In this document: positions 51,631 through 60,821 of the stretch, piece after piece
Layout: each line of letters begins with the position of its first letter
Numbering within the stretch: position 1 is the stretch's first letter
Assembly: GCF_900156305.1 (NCBI RefSeq)
Contig: NZ_FTPL01000001.1
Location: forward strand, 1,240,001-1,304,000
Direction of reading: 5' to 3'
DNA length: 64,000 nt
DNA from: Edaphobacillus lindanitolerans
Lineage (GTDB): Bacteria > Bacillota > Bacilli > Bacillales_A > Planococcaceae
The notes under the pieces: generated by a model
The model's input: the letters and a program-made list of their open reading frames with translations, nothing else
Told to the model about the DNA's origin: nothing
Databases searched by the model: none
Translations under genes and position numbers: made by a program

Positions 51631-52719
51631 CTATTCGCTTGCCACGTCGCTCGTGGCGGCCCGCCGGATCTGGCGGCGGTGCTCGTACAGGTTGCCGATG
51701 ATCACTTTGCCGACCGCGTACGCCGGAACGGCGAGCAGGATGCCGACGAACCCGGCAATATTGCCCGCAGCGAGGATCACCGTGATGACCGTGAGCGGGT
51801 GGATGTCGAGCGATTTGCCCATCACGTTCGGTGTGATCAGGTTGCTCTCGATCTGCTGGGCGAGGAGCATGACGATGCCGACGCCGATGAGCAGCTTCGG
51901 ATCCTGGATGAGCGCGATGAGGAGCGCCGGCACGACCGACACCCACGGACCGATGAACGGAACGAGGTTCATGAACAGTCCGAAAATGGCGAGGATGAGC
52001 GCATACTCCAGTCCGATGATCAGATATCCGATGAGCAGCATGATCCCCACGCAGAGGCTGACAAACATCTGACCCTGGATATACGTCTTGAGCGTGCGGT
52101 TGACGTCCTGCAATGTCTTGACGACGAACGTCTTCTTGTCACCTGAAAAGAACTTCGACACGAATGGTATGAAGTGCTCGTGGTCCTTCAGCATATAGAC
52201 GAGGAAGAACGGAGCGAGTACGAGCATGAAGATGGTCTGGAAAAACCCGGTCAGGAACGAGACGAGCCCGCCTCCGAGACCGAGCGCGATCTCATTCACC
52301 CGGTCCCTCGCGGACTGGATGCCATTCTCGATGAAGTCCGGCCATTCATCCCGGCGGTCGAGCACGTAATTCACCGACTCCTCGACTTTGTCCGTAATTT
52401 CCGGCAGGTTGTCGGTGAACGCGTTCACCTGCTTGTTGATCATCGGACCGACCATCGCATACAGGGCCCAAAAGACCCCGACGATCAGGATGAGACAGCT
52501 GAGGATGCTCGCCCATCTCGGGAACCGGTATTTCTCCAGCAGCCGCTGGACGGGCTCTGTCAGGTAGAACAGCACTCCGCCGACGAGCAGCGGCAGGAAG
52601 ATCGTCTTCAGGATAATGAGGATCGGAGAGAAGATCCCTTTGATATCAATAAAGAAATGCACAATGAGCAGGGCGAGCAGAATGCCGACCCCCGCCTGGA
52701 ACCATAGTTTCTTTGTCAT
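51631..52719 (-). CDS. AI-2E (PerM/YueF-like) family transporter
   Basis: A 362-aa membrane protein with about eight segments. LLVGGVLFYLTEPVQRLLEKY near 48-68, GIMLLIGYLIIGLEYALILAIFGLFMNLVPFIGP and VMGKSLDIHPLTV near 303-315 are family signatures. Members move quorum molecules or ions; substrate unknown. GAAGGGGCG precedes the ATG. Confidence 0.9.
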   Translation of the reverse strand: MTKKLWFQAGVGILLALLIVHFFIDIKGIFSPILIILKTIFLPLLVGGVLFYLTEPVQRLLEKYRFPRWASILSCLILIVGVFWALYAMVGPMINKQVNAFTDNLPEITDKVEESVNYVLDRRDEWPDFIENGIQSARDRVNEIALGLGGGLVSFLTGFFQTIFMLVLAPFFLVYMLKDHEHFIPFVSKFFSGDKKTFVVKTLQDVNRTLKTYIQGQMFVSLCVGIMLLIGYLIIGLEYALILAIFGLFMNLVPFIGPWVSVVPALLIALIQDPKLLIGVGIVMLLAQQIESNLITPNVMGKSLDIHPLTVITVILAAGNIAGFVGILLAVPAYAVGKVIIGNLYEHRRQIRRAATSDVASE

Positions 52720-52813
52720 AGGCGCCCCTTCCGCTTCAGTTCAAGTTGATCTTCATCAAGTATAACTGTTCATACGGATGCGGGCACCCATGGTTTCAAA
52801 GAAAAAGAGAAGT

Positions 52814-53665
52814 TCACACAAGGGAGAGGCGGTTTCCGGACGGGTCTGTGACCGATATCCGCCCTTCACGCTCCGCCGGCTCAAAACCGAGGGCGCGAAG
52901 CCGGCCCGCGGCTTCCTGCTTGGATGTTTCATCGGGATAGACGACCGAAAACTCGGCAAGCCCCGCACTGTCGCTTCCTTGGGGCGGAGCACCGGCTCCG
53001 TTCCAAGTATTCAGGCCGATATGGTGATGGTATCCGGCGGTGGACATGAAGAGGGCCTGGGGATACCGGCTGACCACTTCAAACCCGAGGCCTTCCCCGT
53101 AAAACTGCCGCGCCGCCTCCAGATCCGAGACATGCAGGTGAATATGGCCCATCAGTGTCTGTTCCGGTATACCGGCCCATTTGACGCCCTGTGCATCCGC
53201 GGCCGCAAGGATTGCCTGCGCATCGAGCGGATCGGTCGCCATCCGCACCTCCGGCCCTTCCCAGATCCAGCCTTCCGGGGGCAGGTCACGGTAGATCTCG
53301 ATGCCGTTTCCTTCCGGATCATTGAGATAAATCGCCTCGCTCACGAGATGATCGGCGGCCCCGAGTCCGATTCCATGCACGCTGAGATGACGGATGGCGG
53401 CCCCCAGGTCTTCCCTGGAAGGCAGCAGGAGAGCAAAATGATAAAGTCCGGCACGGCGGGGAAGCTTTGGATGGAGTCCTTCGCGCTCGTTCAGCACGAG
53501 GAGCGGCGTCCGGCCGTCCGCGGTCAGTTCCACCCTCTGGCCCTGCTCTTCTAGGATCCGCAGGCCGATCACTTCCGTGTAGAATCCGGTCATTTCCGCC
53601 AGATCGAGAACATTCAATTCGACTGCCCCGACATGGGTCGCCGGCTGCTTATGAAACTGAGACAT
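52814..53665 (-). CDS. catE: CatE-like catechol 2,3-dioxygenase (VOC family)
   Basis: A 283-aa protein with two VOC repeats: HVGAVELNVLDLAEMTGFYTEVIGL near 11-35 and GHIHLHVSDLEAARQFYGEGLGFE near 168-191; metal ligands are in GHIHLHV, GYHHHIGLN and NGIEIYRD. The CatE family opens the ring of catechols with Fe2+. AAGGAGG precedes ATG. Divergent CatR-type regulator and tandem operators support thiol/catechol-quinone stress control. No catD neighbour is present. Confidence 0.88.
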   Translation of the reverse strand: MSQFHKQPATHVGAVELNVLDLAEMTGFYTEVIGLRILEEQGQRVELTADGRTPLLVLNEREGLHPKLPRRAGLYHFALLLPSREDLGAAIRHLSVHGIGLGAADHLVSEAIYLNDPEGNGIEIYRDLPPEGWIWEGPEVRMATDPLDAQAILAAADAQGVKWAGIPEQTLMGHIHLHVSDLEAARQFYGEGLGFEVVSRYPQALFMSTAGYHHHIGLNTWNGAGAPPQGSDSAGLAEFSVVYPDETSKQEAAGRLRALGFEPAEREGRISVTDPSGNRLSLV

Positions 53666-53693
53666 GTCGTCTCCTCCTTTTATGCATTTAATA

Positions 53694-53743
53694 GTTACGT
53701 TTAGTAACCACTTTACCGGTCACATGAAGTTACGTCAAGTAAC
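53694..53743. promoter_or_regulatory. Two TTAC-N5-GTAA operators between catE and catR
   Basis: GTTACGTTTAGTAAC (53694-53708) and GTTACGTCAAGTAAC (53729-53743) are 35 bp apart centre to centre. They match the inverted-repeat site TTAC-N5-GTAA known for YodB/CatR-type regulators, in the divergent promoter region. Confidence 0.82.
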
Positions 53744-53801
53744 CGAGTTGCTACCTTTTGACGATTTGACTGTGTTAAACTGTGCGCAAGGAGTGATTTT
53801 C

Positions 53802-54131
53802 ATGAATCGAACGGAATTGTGCCCCCGATTTGAACAGGCGGTCTCCCTGCTCAGCCGCCGCTGGAATGCACTGATCATTTATTCCCTTCTCGACGGGCCT
53901 AGCCGGTTCTGTGAGGTCACGGAAACCATCGGGATCAGCAACCGTCTGTTATCCGAACGTCTTAAGGAACTTGAGACGGACGGCATCGTCAGCCGGACGG
54001 TCTCCGGCGATTCCCCCGTGCGCATCCAATATAGCCTGACTGAAAAGGGAATGGCCCTGCTTCCTGTGCTGCAGGAGCTTGAGTCATGGGCAACCAAGTG
54101 GGTCGACCCGGCCCCGGAACCGGCAGAATAA
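53802..54131 (+). CDS. catR: CatR/YodB-type HxlR-family redox repressor
   Basis: A 109-aa MarR/DUF24 (HxlR) regulator beginning MNRTELCPRF; the conserved redox cysteine C7 is in place. The wing-helix has RFCEVTETIGISNRLLSERLKELE near 38-61. Quinones or diamide should modify C7 and release DNA in its relatives. ATG at 53802 with AAGGAGTG upstream. Divergent from catE with two matching operators. Confidence 0.9.
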   Translation: MNRTELCPRFEQAVSLLSRRWNALIIYSLLDGPSRFCEVTETIGISNRLLSERLKELETDGIVSRTVSGDSPVRIQYSLTEKGMALLPVLQELESWATKWVDPAPEPAE

Positions 54132-54239
54132 ACACGACTGAATCAAGCAAAGCAATATATTGCATACCATTTGGGTCGGATTTGAAGTATAATCAGTGCA
54201 TGAGACCCAATTTCTTCTGGGACAGGGGGGAGAAAAGAT

Positions 54240-54911
54240 ATGCCGATTCCTTCGGATCATTCAAGACCGGTGCGGCTGACCGCCAAGGAAGCTGCATTCA
54301 ACCAACTGCAGCACTGGATCATTGACGGGACGCTGCAGCCGGGAGAAAAACTGAACGACCTGGAGATCGCCCAGGCCCTCGGCGTCAGCCGGACCCCCGT
54401 CCGGGAATCCCTGCAGCTTCTGGAAACCCAGGGGTTCGTCAAAATGTACCCCGGGAAAGCCACCCAAGTAACCGAAGTGGATCCCGAGGCCATCAATGAC
54501 CTGCTGCCGCCGCTTGCGGCCCTGCAGGCACTGTCAGCGGAAATCGCGACGCCCAAGCTCGACGAAGAAACGGCCGATCTCCTGACCGAGGCGAATGAAG
54601 GCTTTGCAGAGGCCGTCCGCTCCGGCAACGACGAGACGGCGCTCCGGATTGATGAGGAGTTTCACCAGATCATCGTGGACACGGCCGGAAACTCTTATAT
54701 CCAGTCGGTCGTGAACAATCTTCAGGCACATGTCCGCCGGCAGTTCTTCCATGATGCGATCGTGCTCAGGGAACAGTCGGTCCAGGAGCATGAGGCCATC
54801 ATCGAGGCGATGAAAGCGGGAAACGGAGAAAAAGCCGCCGACATCATGAAGACCAACTGGCTATCGGCCATCGACGAACTGAAAGCGATCCGGAATGCAA
54901 AATCATCATGA
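54240..54911 (+). CDS. GntR-family regulator with FCD ligand domain
   Basis: A 223-aa FadR-type regulator: N-terminal winged helix with DGTLQPGEKLNDLEIAQALGVSRTPVRESLQLLE near 29-62 and an all-helical FCD domain (metal ligands D/H in REQSVQEHEAIIEAM). Ligand and target unknown; it is monocistronic. GGGGGGAG precedes ATG. A TATAAT near 54188 may be its -10. Confidence 0.9.
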   Translation: MPIPSDHSRPVRLTAKEAAFNQLQHWIIDGTLQPGEKLNDLEIAQALGVSRTPVRESLQLLETQGFVKMYPGKATQVTEVDPEAINDLLPPLAALQALSAEIATPKLDEETADLLTEANEGFAEAVRSGNDETALRIDEEFHQIIVDTAGNSYIQSVVNNLQAHVRRQFFHDAIVLREQSVQEHEAIIEAMKAGNGEKAADIMKTNWLSAIDELKAIRNAKSS

Positions 54912-54948
54912 AAAAGCCGACGGAATCATCATTCCGCCGGCTTTTTCG
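54908..54948. terminator. Bidirectional terminator, gntR and brnQ
   Basis: Arms AAAAAGCCGACGGAAT and ATTCCGCCGGCTTTTT between convergent genes. Confidence 0.87.
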
Positions 54949-54972
54949 TGTTCAATTTGCAATGGGGGCCCT

Positions 54973-56337
54973 TCAGGCTTCCACGCTTGCCGGTTCGGAC
55001 GAGAGCCCGAGGAGCCGGGAAATGATGCCCGTGATGAGCATCACGGCGACGACGGGAACCACCCATCCCAGACCGTCGCTATAAAGCGGCAGGTACTCTT
55101 CAAACAGGTGAATGACCGGGTTCAGCCAGCCAAATTCCGTTTCAAGAGAAGCGGCAAGGGACTTCAGTCCATCGATGAGCCCGATCACGAATGCCACAGC
55201 GGTTGCCGCAACATATACGAGCCGTGAGTGATGGAACAGACGGGAGGAGAACGTCAGAAGCAGCAGCGAGATGGCGAGCGGATACAAGAACATCAGGACC
55301 GGTATGGAATAAGTGATGATCTTGGAAAGCCCGAAGTTGGCAACGACGAATGAAAAGACCGTGAATATCGTCACCCATGCCTTGTAGCCGATTTTCGGGA
55401 CGATCAGGCTGAAATACTCGCCGCATGCCGTCATGAGGCCGATCGCCGTCGTCAGGCATGCCAATGTAATGACCACTGCCATCAGGATCGTACCGAACGG
55501 GCCGAAGTAATGCTCCGCGGCGGAGCTCAGCACAGGACCGCCCGTTTTAAACAGTCCGAACTTCTCCACGCTTGTTGCGCCGATCCACGCGATTCCGATG
55601 TACAGCACGCCGAGGAGCACGATGGCGGTCAGGCCGGACTTGAATGTGGCGTTGAGTATTCCTTTTCTCGACGTCACGCCCATCCCTTTCACTGCGCTGA
55701 TCACGATGATGGCGAACACGAGCGCGGCAATCGCGTCCATGGTGTTGTAACCTTCCGTGAATCCTTTGACGAACGAGCCGTTTGCATAAGGCGCCTGCAC
55801 TTCTCCGATGCCGCCCAGCGGGTTGAACACGGAGAAGCCGATCAGGATCAGCAGAAGGACCACGATCCCCGGAGCCAGAAATTTCCCCACCCGGTCCACA
55901 ATCTTTGCCGGATTGAGCGAAAGCCAGAGCGTTACGCCGAAGAATACGAATGTGAACAGGAGCAGAGGGAGGGCACCCGCATCCTGGCCGACAAACGGGA
56001 TGATTCCGATTTCATAGGCCACGGCACCGGTCCGCGGAGCGGCAAAGAACGGGCCGATTGTCAGATAAAGAACCGCCGAGAACAGAAGTCCGTACAGCGG
56101 ATGGATCCGGCTCGCCAGTTCCTGGAGGTTCCGGCTTCCGGAATATCCGATGGCCAGGACGCTCAGGAACGGCAGCCCGACACCCGTGATAAGAAATCCG
56201 ATGAGCGCCGGCCAAAGCTGGTCTCCCGCCAGCTGTCCGAGCTGCGCCGGAAAAATAAGATTGCCCGCACCGAAGAACAGGGCAAACAGCATGACACCAA
56301 TGACCAAGTAACTAGAAAAGGGTAACTTCTCCTGCAT
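54973..56337 (-). CDS. brnQ: Branched-chain amino acid:cation symporter BrnQ
   Basis: A 454-aa LIVCS-family transporter with about twelve segments: SSYLVIGVMLFALFFGAGNL near 7-26 and FPAQLGQLAGDQLWPALIGFLITGVGLP are BrnQ signatures. Imports Leu, Ile and Val with Na+ or H+. ATG at 56337; GAGAGG upstream is a modest ribosome site and an upstream TTG is the alternative. The 244-bp gap to 56582 shows no T-box that I can recognise. Confidence 0.93.
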   Translation of the reverse strand: MQEKLPFSSYLVIGVMLFALFFGAGNLIFPAQLGQLAGDQLWPALIGFLITGVGLPFLSVLAIGYSGSRNLQELASRIHPLYGLLFSAVLYLTIGPFFAAPRTGAVAYEIGIIPFVGQDAGALPLLLFTFVFFGVTLWLSLNPAKIVDRVGKFLAPGIVVLLLILIGFSVFNPLGGIGEVQAPYANGSFVKGFTEGYNTMDAIAALVFAIIVISAVKGMGVTSRKGILNATFKSGLTAIVLLGVLYIGIAWIGATSVEKFGLFKTGGPVLSSAAEHYFGPFGTILMAVVITLACLTTAIGLMTACGEYFSLIVPKIGYKAWVTIFTVFSFVVANFGLSKIITYSIPVLMFLYPLAISLLLLTFSSRLFHHSRLVYVAATAVAFVIGLIDGLKSLAASLETEFGWLNPVIHLFEEYLPLYSDGLGWVVPVVAVMLITGIISRLLGLSSEPASVEA

Positions 56338-56581
56338 GATTACCAGGATCCTCTCTTTCAAAACTTACCGATAACGGTAGAATATTCAGCCTTTTTTGAC
56401 TGATTTCGACATATACAATATATCAGCGTCCTTCATCCTACTATGAATGTTATTAGAATGCAAACTATTTGTGTCTGATATTTTGTACTTGTCTTAATAT
56501 GGACTTTTTTTCATCTCTGTTTATGTCCATTGGAAGCCGGGAATACAGAGGACAGATGCAAAATCAAAGGAGGACGTTGAT

Positions 56582-56791
56582 ATGAACCGAAACAAAGCGA
56601 TGCTCGCAGCGGTCGGGCTCGGCGCCGCCTATCTGATGAGGAACAAAGACTCCAGAGACAAGCTGAAGAAGCAGTTCGACAACTTCTCCGGCACACAGGG
56701 CAACACCCCCAAACGCCAGTCGCAGATGGACAATGGCAAAAGCAATCAATCCGGCAAAAAAGGCGGATTGCTCACAAGCATTTTTGACTGA
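56582..56791 (+). CDS. Small hypothetical protein
   Basis: A 69-aa protein with a hydrophobic start (MLAAVGLGAAYLM), a charged helix (NKDSRDKLKKQFDNFSG) and a polar tail rich in Gly, Ser and Gln. AAGGAGGACG is a very strong ribosome site and a strong terminator follows, so it is a real, monocistronic gene. I do not recognise the family. Confidence 0.75.
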   Translation: MNRNKAMLAAVGLGAAYLMRNKDSRDKLKKQFDNFSGTQGNTPKRQSQMDNGKSNQSGKKGGLLTSIFD

Positions 56792-56802
56792 TCCGGGTAT
56801 TC

Positions 56803-56838
56803 AAAACCCCGAAGGAGGCGTGCCTCCTTCGGGGTTTT
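56803..56838 (+). terminator. Terminator after the small hypothetical gene
   Basis: Long GC-rich stem AAACCCCGAAGGAGG / CCTCCTTCGGGGTTTT with three-base loop. Confidence 0.87.
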
Positions 56839-56920
56839 CTGATGCTCTCAGCCGAACAGAAACGAACGGCGGAGAGCATCGTTGTGCAGTCCGCCGTTTC
56901 TGAATAATATATTGACGCCA

Positions 56921-57859
56921 TCATTGTGCGACGGCGCTTGCCTGTTTTCTTTCCGCTTTCTTCACAAGCCAGATGCTCGCTTCATAAAGCACAGCCATCG
57001 GGATCAAGACGAGAAGCTGGCTGATGAAGTCGGGCGGTGTGATGAGTGCGGAAATGATCGCGATCGAAACATACGACCATTTTCGCACGTTCTTCATCGA
57101 ATCGGACGTCAGCAGACCGATCGACCCGAGGAACAGGGCTACGATCGGCAGCTCGAACAGAAGACCGATCGGCATCGTGGTCATGAGCAGGAACCGCATG
57201 TATTCCTGTGCGGACACCATCACGTCAAAGTTGGCTGCACCCAGCCCCAGGAGGAAACCGTAGCTGAGCGGGTGGATGACGAAGTAGCCGAACGCCACGC
57301 CCGCAATGAACAGGACGAGCATCACCGGCGAATACAATCCGATGAACTTCGCCTCATTCTCGTTGAGGCCGGGTTTCACGAACTGCCAGATGAAGTGGCA
57401 GAGGAACGGAAGCGATAATCCGATGGCAATCGCTCCGGACATCGTCATGTAGAATTTCACCACTTCGAGCGGTCCGAGAATGACCAGCTGGTGGCCTTTC
57501 GTCACATAGGGGAACCATAGGTTGATGGTCGAGAAGACCCCGATGAAGAACCCCAGAAAGACCACGACCGCCTTGATGAGCGCTTTTCTCAAATCATTGA
57601 GGTGGGTCACATAGGTTTCGTGCAGGCCCGGCTCTTCTCCGTCCGCCCCATTTTGGCCAGGAGGCGGATCTTCCGGTGGAGGCGGGCCACCTGCACGATG
57701 ATCCTGCGCATTTTCTGCAAGAACTTCCGCTGTCGCTGCCGCTTCGGCCTCTTTCCCGGCACGCTCTCCAGCCGTTTCGGACGCGGATTTCGCCGCCTCC
57801 GCTTTCTTCTTGTCAAGCGGACTCAGGACAGTTTTGTAATCATTGCCGTACGGGTCCAT
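56921..57859 (-). CDS. tatC: Twin-arginine translocase subunit TatC with N-terminal extension
   Basis: A 312-aa TatC with six membrane segments in the last 230 residues: THLNDLRKALIKA near 85-97, FYMTMSGAIAIGLSLPFLCHFIWQFVKPGL near 136-165 and SDSMKNVRKWSYVSIAI near 255-271. The first 80 residues are a charged, Ala/Glu/Pro-rich extension that usual 250-aa TatC proteins lack. It lies last in an operon behind tatA and an FAD dehydrogenase whose small subunit has a Tat signal. Confidence 0.93.
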   Translation of the reverse strand: MDPYGNDYKTVLSPLDKKKAEAAKSASETAGERAGKEAEAAATAEVLAENAQDHRAGGPPPPEDPPPGQNGADGEEPGLHETYVTHLNDLRKALIKAVVVFLGFFIGVFSTINLWFPYVTKGHQLVILGPLEVVKFYMTMSGAIAIGLSLPFLCHFIWQFVKPGLNENEAKFIGLYSPVMLVLFIAGVAFGYFVIHPLSYGFLLGLGAANFDVMVSAQEYMRFLLMTTMPIGLLFELPIVALFLGSIGLLTSDSMKNVRKWSYVSIAIISALITPPDFISQLLVLIPMAVLYEASIWLVKKAERKQASAVAQ

Positions 57860-57949
57860 CCAATCACATCCTGTCTATCCATCAAATCTGCCGGCAAAAG
57901 GCCGGCCGGCTGCCGATTGGCGTTCCGGCCGGCCCGCCGGCGAGCAGTC

Positions 57950-58150
57950 TTATTTCTTTTCGCCCAGTTCCTCTTTACGGACTTTGTCCTCATCGTCATC
58001 CATGATGTCTTTGGCTGATCTCTTGAATTCTGAAAGCGTCTTTCCGACGGCCGAACCGACTTCCGGCAACTTTCTCGGCCCGAAGAGAATGAGGACGATG
58101 ACCAGGATGATGATCAGTCCCGGTACTCCGATGCTTGCAATGCCTCCCAT
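57950..58150 (-). CDS. tatA: Twin-arginine translocase subunit TatA
   Basis: A 66-aa protein with one N-terminal segment ([18 protein letters not shown]), the [10 protein letters not shown] hinge and an amphipathic helix ([13 protein letters not shown]) and acidic tail. Forms the pore-like component with TatC. GGAGGCAATTCCC precedes ATG. It sits between tatC and the dehydrogenase genes, with the dispersed repeat copy 2 upstream. Confidence 0.95.
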   Translation of the reverse strand: MGGIASIGVPGLIIILVIVLILFGPRKLPEVGSAVGKTLSEFKRSAKDIMDDDEDKVRKEELGEKK

Positions 58151-58202
58151 GGGAATTGCCTCCTTTTGGATGAAATTTGGCGGAGCCCGAAAACGGCCCG
58201 CT

Positions 58203-58331
58203 CCGCTTTTCTTTGTCCGGCTGCGGGCGGCAGGGGCTCGGGGTCATAAGTCACGCCGCGCCGTGAGGCAGGCTTCACTCTGCGTCCTTCCTTATGCCTG
58301 TCGCCCCTGGACGGCCGCCCTCCGCTTTTCT
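58203..58331. repeat. Structured dispersed repeat, copy 2
   Basis: Nearly identical to 8028-8171 over about 120 bp. The outer stem GGGCGGCAGG (58225-58234) pairs with CCTGTCGCCC (58297-58306) and CATAAG with CTTATG inside. The inner palindrome of copy 1 has one mismatch here. On the minus strand it starts directly at the stop codon (58332) of the GMC dehydrogenase gene, the same relation as copy 1 to mmsA. It ends before tatA. Confidence 0.87.
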
Positions 58332-60044
58332 TTAGACGAGTGAGCCGCCTTCTTTGCTGTACTTGATGATGCCTTCTGCGCAGCGGTAGGCGAATGCGCC
58401 GACGGTTCCGGTCGGGTTGTAGCCGCCATTATGAGAGAAGTTCCCCGCACCCACCACAAACAGGTTTTCTGCATCCCAGTGCTGGTGCCACTTGTTGACG
58501 ACACTGTCCGAAGGATCCGTACCCAGGATCGTGCCGCCGGTGTTGTGGGTCGTCTGGTAAGGGACGATGTCATAATCGGTAAGCGGATTTCTGCCGACTG
58601 TCTGCTTGGCGCCCATCTTGTCCATGATCTCGACGGCTCTTTCGGTGATGTACTTATGCATTGCCCGGTCCTGGTCGGTGAAGTTATACGTGAGCTGAAG
58701 GAGCGGCACGCCATATGCATCTTTGTACTTCTTGTCGAGCGTCAGATAATTGTCCCGATGCGGCATCGAGGAGCCCTGTGCACCGATGCTGAGCGAGCGG
58801 GTATAGTTCTCGATGGACGCTTTCTTGAATTCCGCACCCCAGGCCGGTGTGTCCGGAGGGACCGGATTCGTTTCGATCGGACGGCTGCCGGTCTGTGTGA
58901 TCGACAGGCTGCCGCCGTGGATGAAGTCCAGATCCGAGTGATCGAAGTTGTCTCCGTTGAAGTCGTCGATCGTCATGCCAAGCGATCCAGCGCCCATGAA
59001 CGTATTGAATTGTTCATCGAAGAACCCGGTCGCACCCGGAAGGATCTGATAGCAGTAGTTTTTCCCGAGGGTTCCTTTTCCGGTATCGGGATCATACATT
59101 TCCCCGATGCCCGAAACCATGAGCAGCTTTGCATTGTTCATGACATAGCTCGTCAGGACCACGACTTCCGCAGGCTGGATGTATTCTTCCCCGGACAGCC
59201 AGTTGATGTAGCGGACACCGGTCGCCTTGCCGCCTTCATGGAGCACTTCCACGACATTGGAATGGAACTTGATGTCATAGTTCCCCGTTTCCTTGGCGGT
59301 CGGGATGACCGTGATTTCCGGGGACGTCTTGGCTCCGTACTCACATCCGAACCGTTCGCAGAAGCCGCAGTACTGGCAGGCGTTGATCGTCTTGCCGTCC
59401 GGATTCGTGTAAGCTTCGGACAAGTTGGCGGACGGCATCATGAACGGATTGTAACCGAGATCTTTCGTCGCTTTCTCGTACCGTTCCAATATCGGTGTTT
59501 TCTTCATCGGCCCCGTCGGATACTCCCGGGAGCGCTTGCCCTGGAACGGGTTCTTCCCGTCTCCGGAAATGCCCATCAAATATTCCAGTTTGTCGTAGTA
59601 TGGCTCAAGCTCGTCATATGTAACGCCCCAGTCCCGCAGTAGGTATTCAGGCCCGAGCTTGTCTTTTCCGTATTTCTTGTCTGTCATCGACTTGATCTCG
59701 AAGTCATACGGCAGGAAGCGCCACGTATGTCCGTTCCAGTGGGTGCCGGACCCGCCGAGCCCTTCACCGAGGAGGAACGAACCCATTGTCCGCATCGGCA
59801 GTGCCTGCTGGTCCCGCTTGTTGCGGAACGTGACCGTCTCCTTGGACAGGTCCTGCATCAGTTCGTATCGTACCGCATACCGGTACTCGTCATGGACGCG
59901 CTGATAGTCGGCGGTGCCGCGTTCCCGGCCCCGCTCGATGCCGACCACTTTAAGTCCCGCTTTCGCGCATTCTGCGGCGATGATCCCGCCGGTCCAGCCG
60001 ACGCCGACAGTCACGACGTCGACTTTCTCCAATGTTTTTGCCAT
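58332..60044 (-). CDS. GMC-family FAD dehydrogenase, large subunit
   Basis: A 570-aa flavoprotein of the FAD-dependent gluconate/glucose dehydrogenase type. The FAD motif VGVGWTGGIIAAE is near 13-25, EGLGGSGTHWNG near 94-105, the cysteine group CQYCGFCERFGC (C223, C226, C229, C234) likely holds an iron-sulfur cluster, and the catalytic GGYNPTGTVGAFAYR is near 537-551. Forms a complex with the small subunit encoded 15 bp upstream. GGAGGGTGC precedes ATG. The Tat genes follow in the same operon. Confidence 0.92.
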   Translation of the reverse strand: MAKTLEKVDVVTVGVGWTGGIIAAECAKAGLKVVGIERGRERGTADYQRVHDEYRYAVRYELMQDLSKETVTFRNKRDQQALPMRTMGSFLLGEGLGGSGTHWNGHTWRFLPYDFEIKSMTDKKYGKDKLGPEYLLRDWGVTYDELEPYYDKLEYLMGISGDGKNPFQGKRSREYPTGPMKKTPILERYEKATKDLGYNPFMMPSANLSEAYTNPDGKTINACQYCGFCERFGCEYGAKTSPEITVIPTAKETGNYDIKFHSNVVEVLHEGGKATGVRYINWLSGEEYIQPAEVVVLTSYVMNNAKLLMVSGIGEMYDPDTGKGTLGKNYCYQILPGATGFFDEQFNTFMGAGSLGMTIDDFNGDNFDHSDLDFIHGGSLSITQTGSRPIETNPVPPDTPAWGAEFKKASIENYTRSLSIGAQGSSMPHRDNYLTLDKKYKDAYGVPLLQLTYNFTDQDRAMHKYITERAVEIMDKMGAKQTVGRNPLTDYDIVPYQTTHNTGGTILGTDPSDSVVNKWHQHWDAENLFVVGAGNFSHNGGYNPTGTVGAFAYRCAEGIIKYSKEGGSLV

Positions 60045-60059
60045 TCAGCCGCACCCTCC

Positions 60060-60821
60060 TTAATGTTGCCCGCCCAGTGATTCCGGCGAGATCTTCTGGA
60101 ATTCCTTGCTGTCGACCTTGTCTGCGTACGACATCTGATGGCCCGGGAACCCTTTCATCTTCCAGCCTTCCATCCCGCGGTTTCCGCCGTACATCGGGTC
60201 GGAGTAAGCCCCTTCAAGGGTCGCAGATCTGAGCAGGCGGAAGAAGAACCCGGCTGCCACCCCTTCCATCTCGACCTCGTCTTTCTGGAATGCGGTGATG
60301 ACTTCATCCATCTGGTCTCCCTCAATATCCAAGAAGGATTTGTCAAAGCGTTTTTTCGCCTCGTCGTCCATCTTGCGGATGCCCTGTACGAAGATTTCTT
60401 TCCTTCTGAGCCGGCTCTGGTAGCCCTGCGTGGCCTGTCCGGCGAGGAATGGGCCTTGCATGTACTCTTTTTCATTGTTGCCGTAGGCGCCGGCCAGCTG
60501 ATGGTCGATGAAATAAGGAACACCGAGATCCTTTGCCCCCGGCCCAAGGTCATCTTTCGGGAAGATGCGCTCCGTCGCTTCGGACAACACACTGAAATCG
60601 TGATCATTTGTAAAGAACATCCGGCCGTTCGGTGATCCGGCCCCTTCGTCCTTACGGCCACCGCTGCGGCTTGCCGAATCCCCGGCTGTTTTGGTCCCGC
60701 CGCCTTTCATGTTATAGCCGATGAGACCGCCGATCACACCGCCGCCCACCAAAGTTCCGGTGGCCACCCCGGCAGTTTTCAGGAAGTCGCGCCTGGAAAC
60801 GTCTTTCTTCTCGTCCGCCAT
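60060..60821 (-). CDS. Gluconate 2-dehydrogenase subunit 3 family protein with Tat signal
   Basis: A 253-aa small subunit of the GMC dehydrogenase. The N-terminus KKDVSRRDFLKTAGVATGT is a twin-arginine signal, followed by a hydrophobic segment. The rest matches the gluconate 2-dehydrogenase subunit 3 fold. The large subunit lacks a signal and would be carried along by this one. The operon also encodes TatA and TatC, so the translocase probably serves this complex. Confidence 0.92.
   Translation of the reverse strand: MADEKKDVSRRDFLKTAGVATGTLVGGGVIGGLIGYNMKGGGTKTAGDSASRSGGRKDEGAGSPNGRMFFTNDHDFSVLSEATERIFPKDDLGPGAKDLGVPYFIDHQLAGAYGNNEKEYMQGPFLAGQATQGYQSRLRRKEIFVQGIRKMDDEAKKRFDKSFLDIEGDQMDEVITAFQKDEVEMEGVAAGFFFRLLRSATLEGAYSDPMYGGNRGMEGWKMKGFPGHQMSYADKVDSKEFQKISPESLGGQH

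Noticed and set aside
56362-56581. T-box or other leucine leader in front of brnQ
   Set aside because: No specifier loop, T-box sequence or antiterminator pair could be found.
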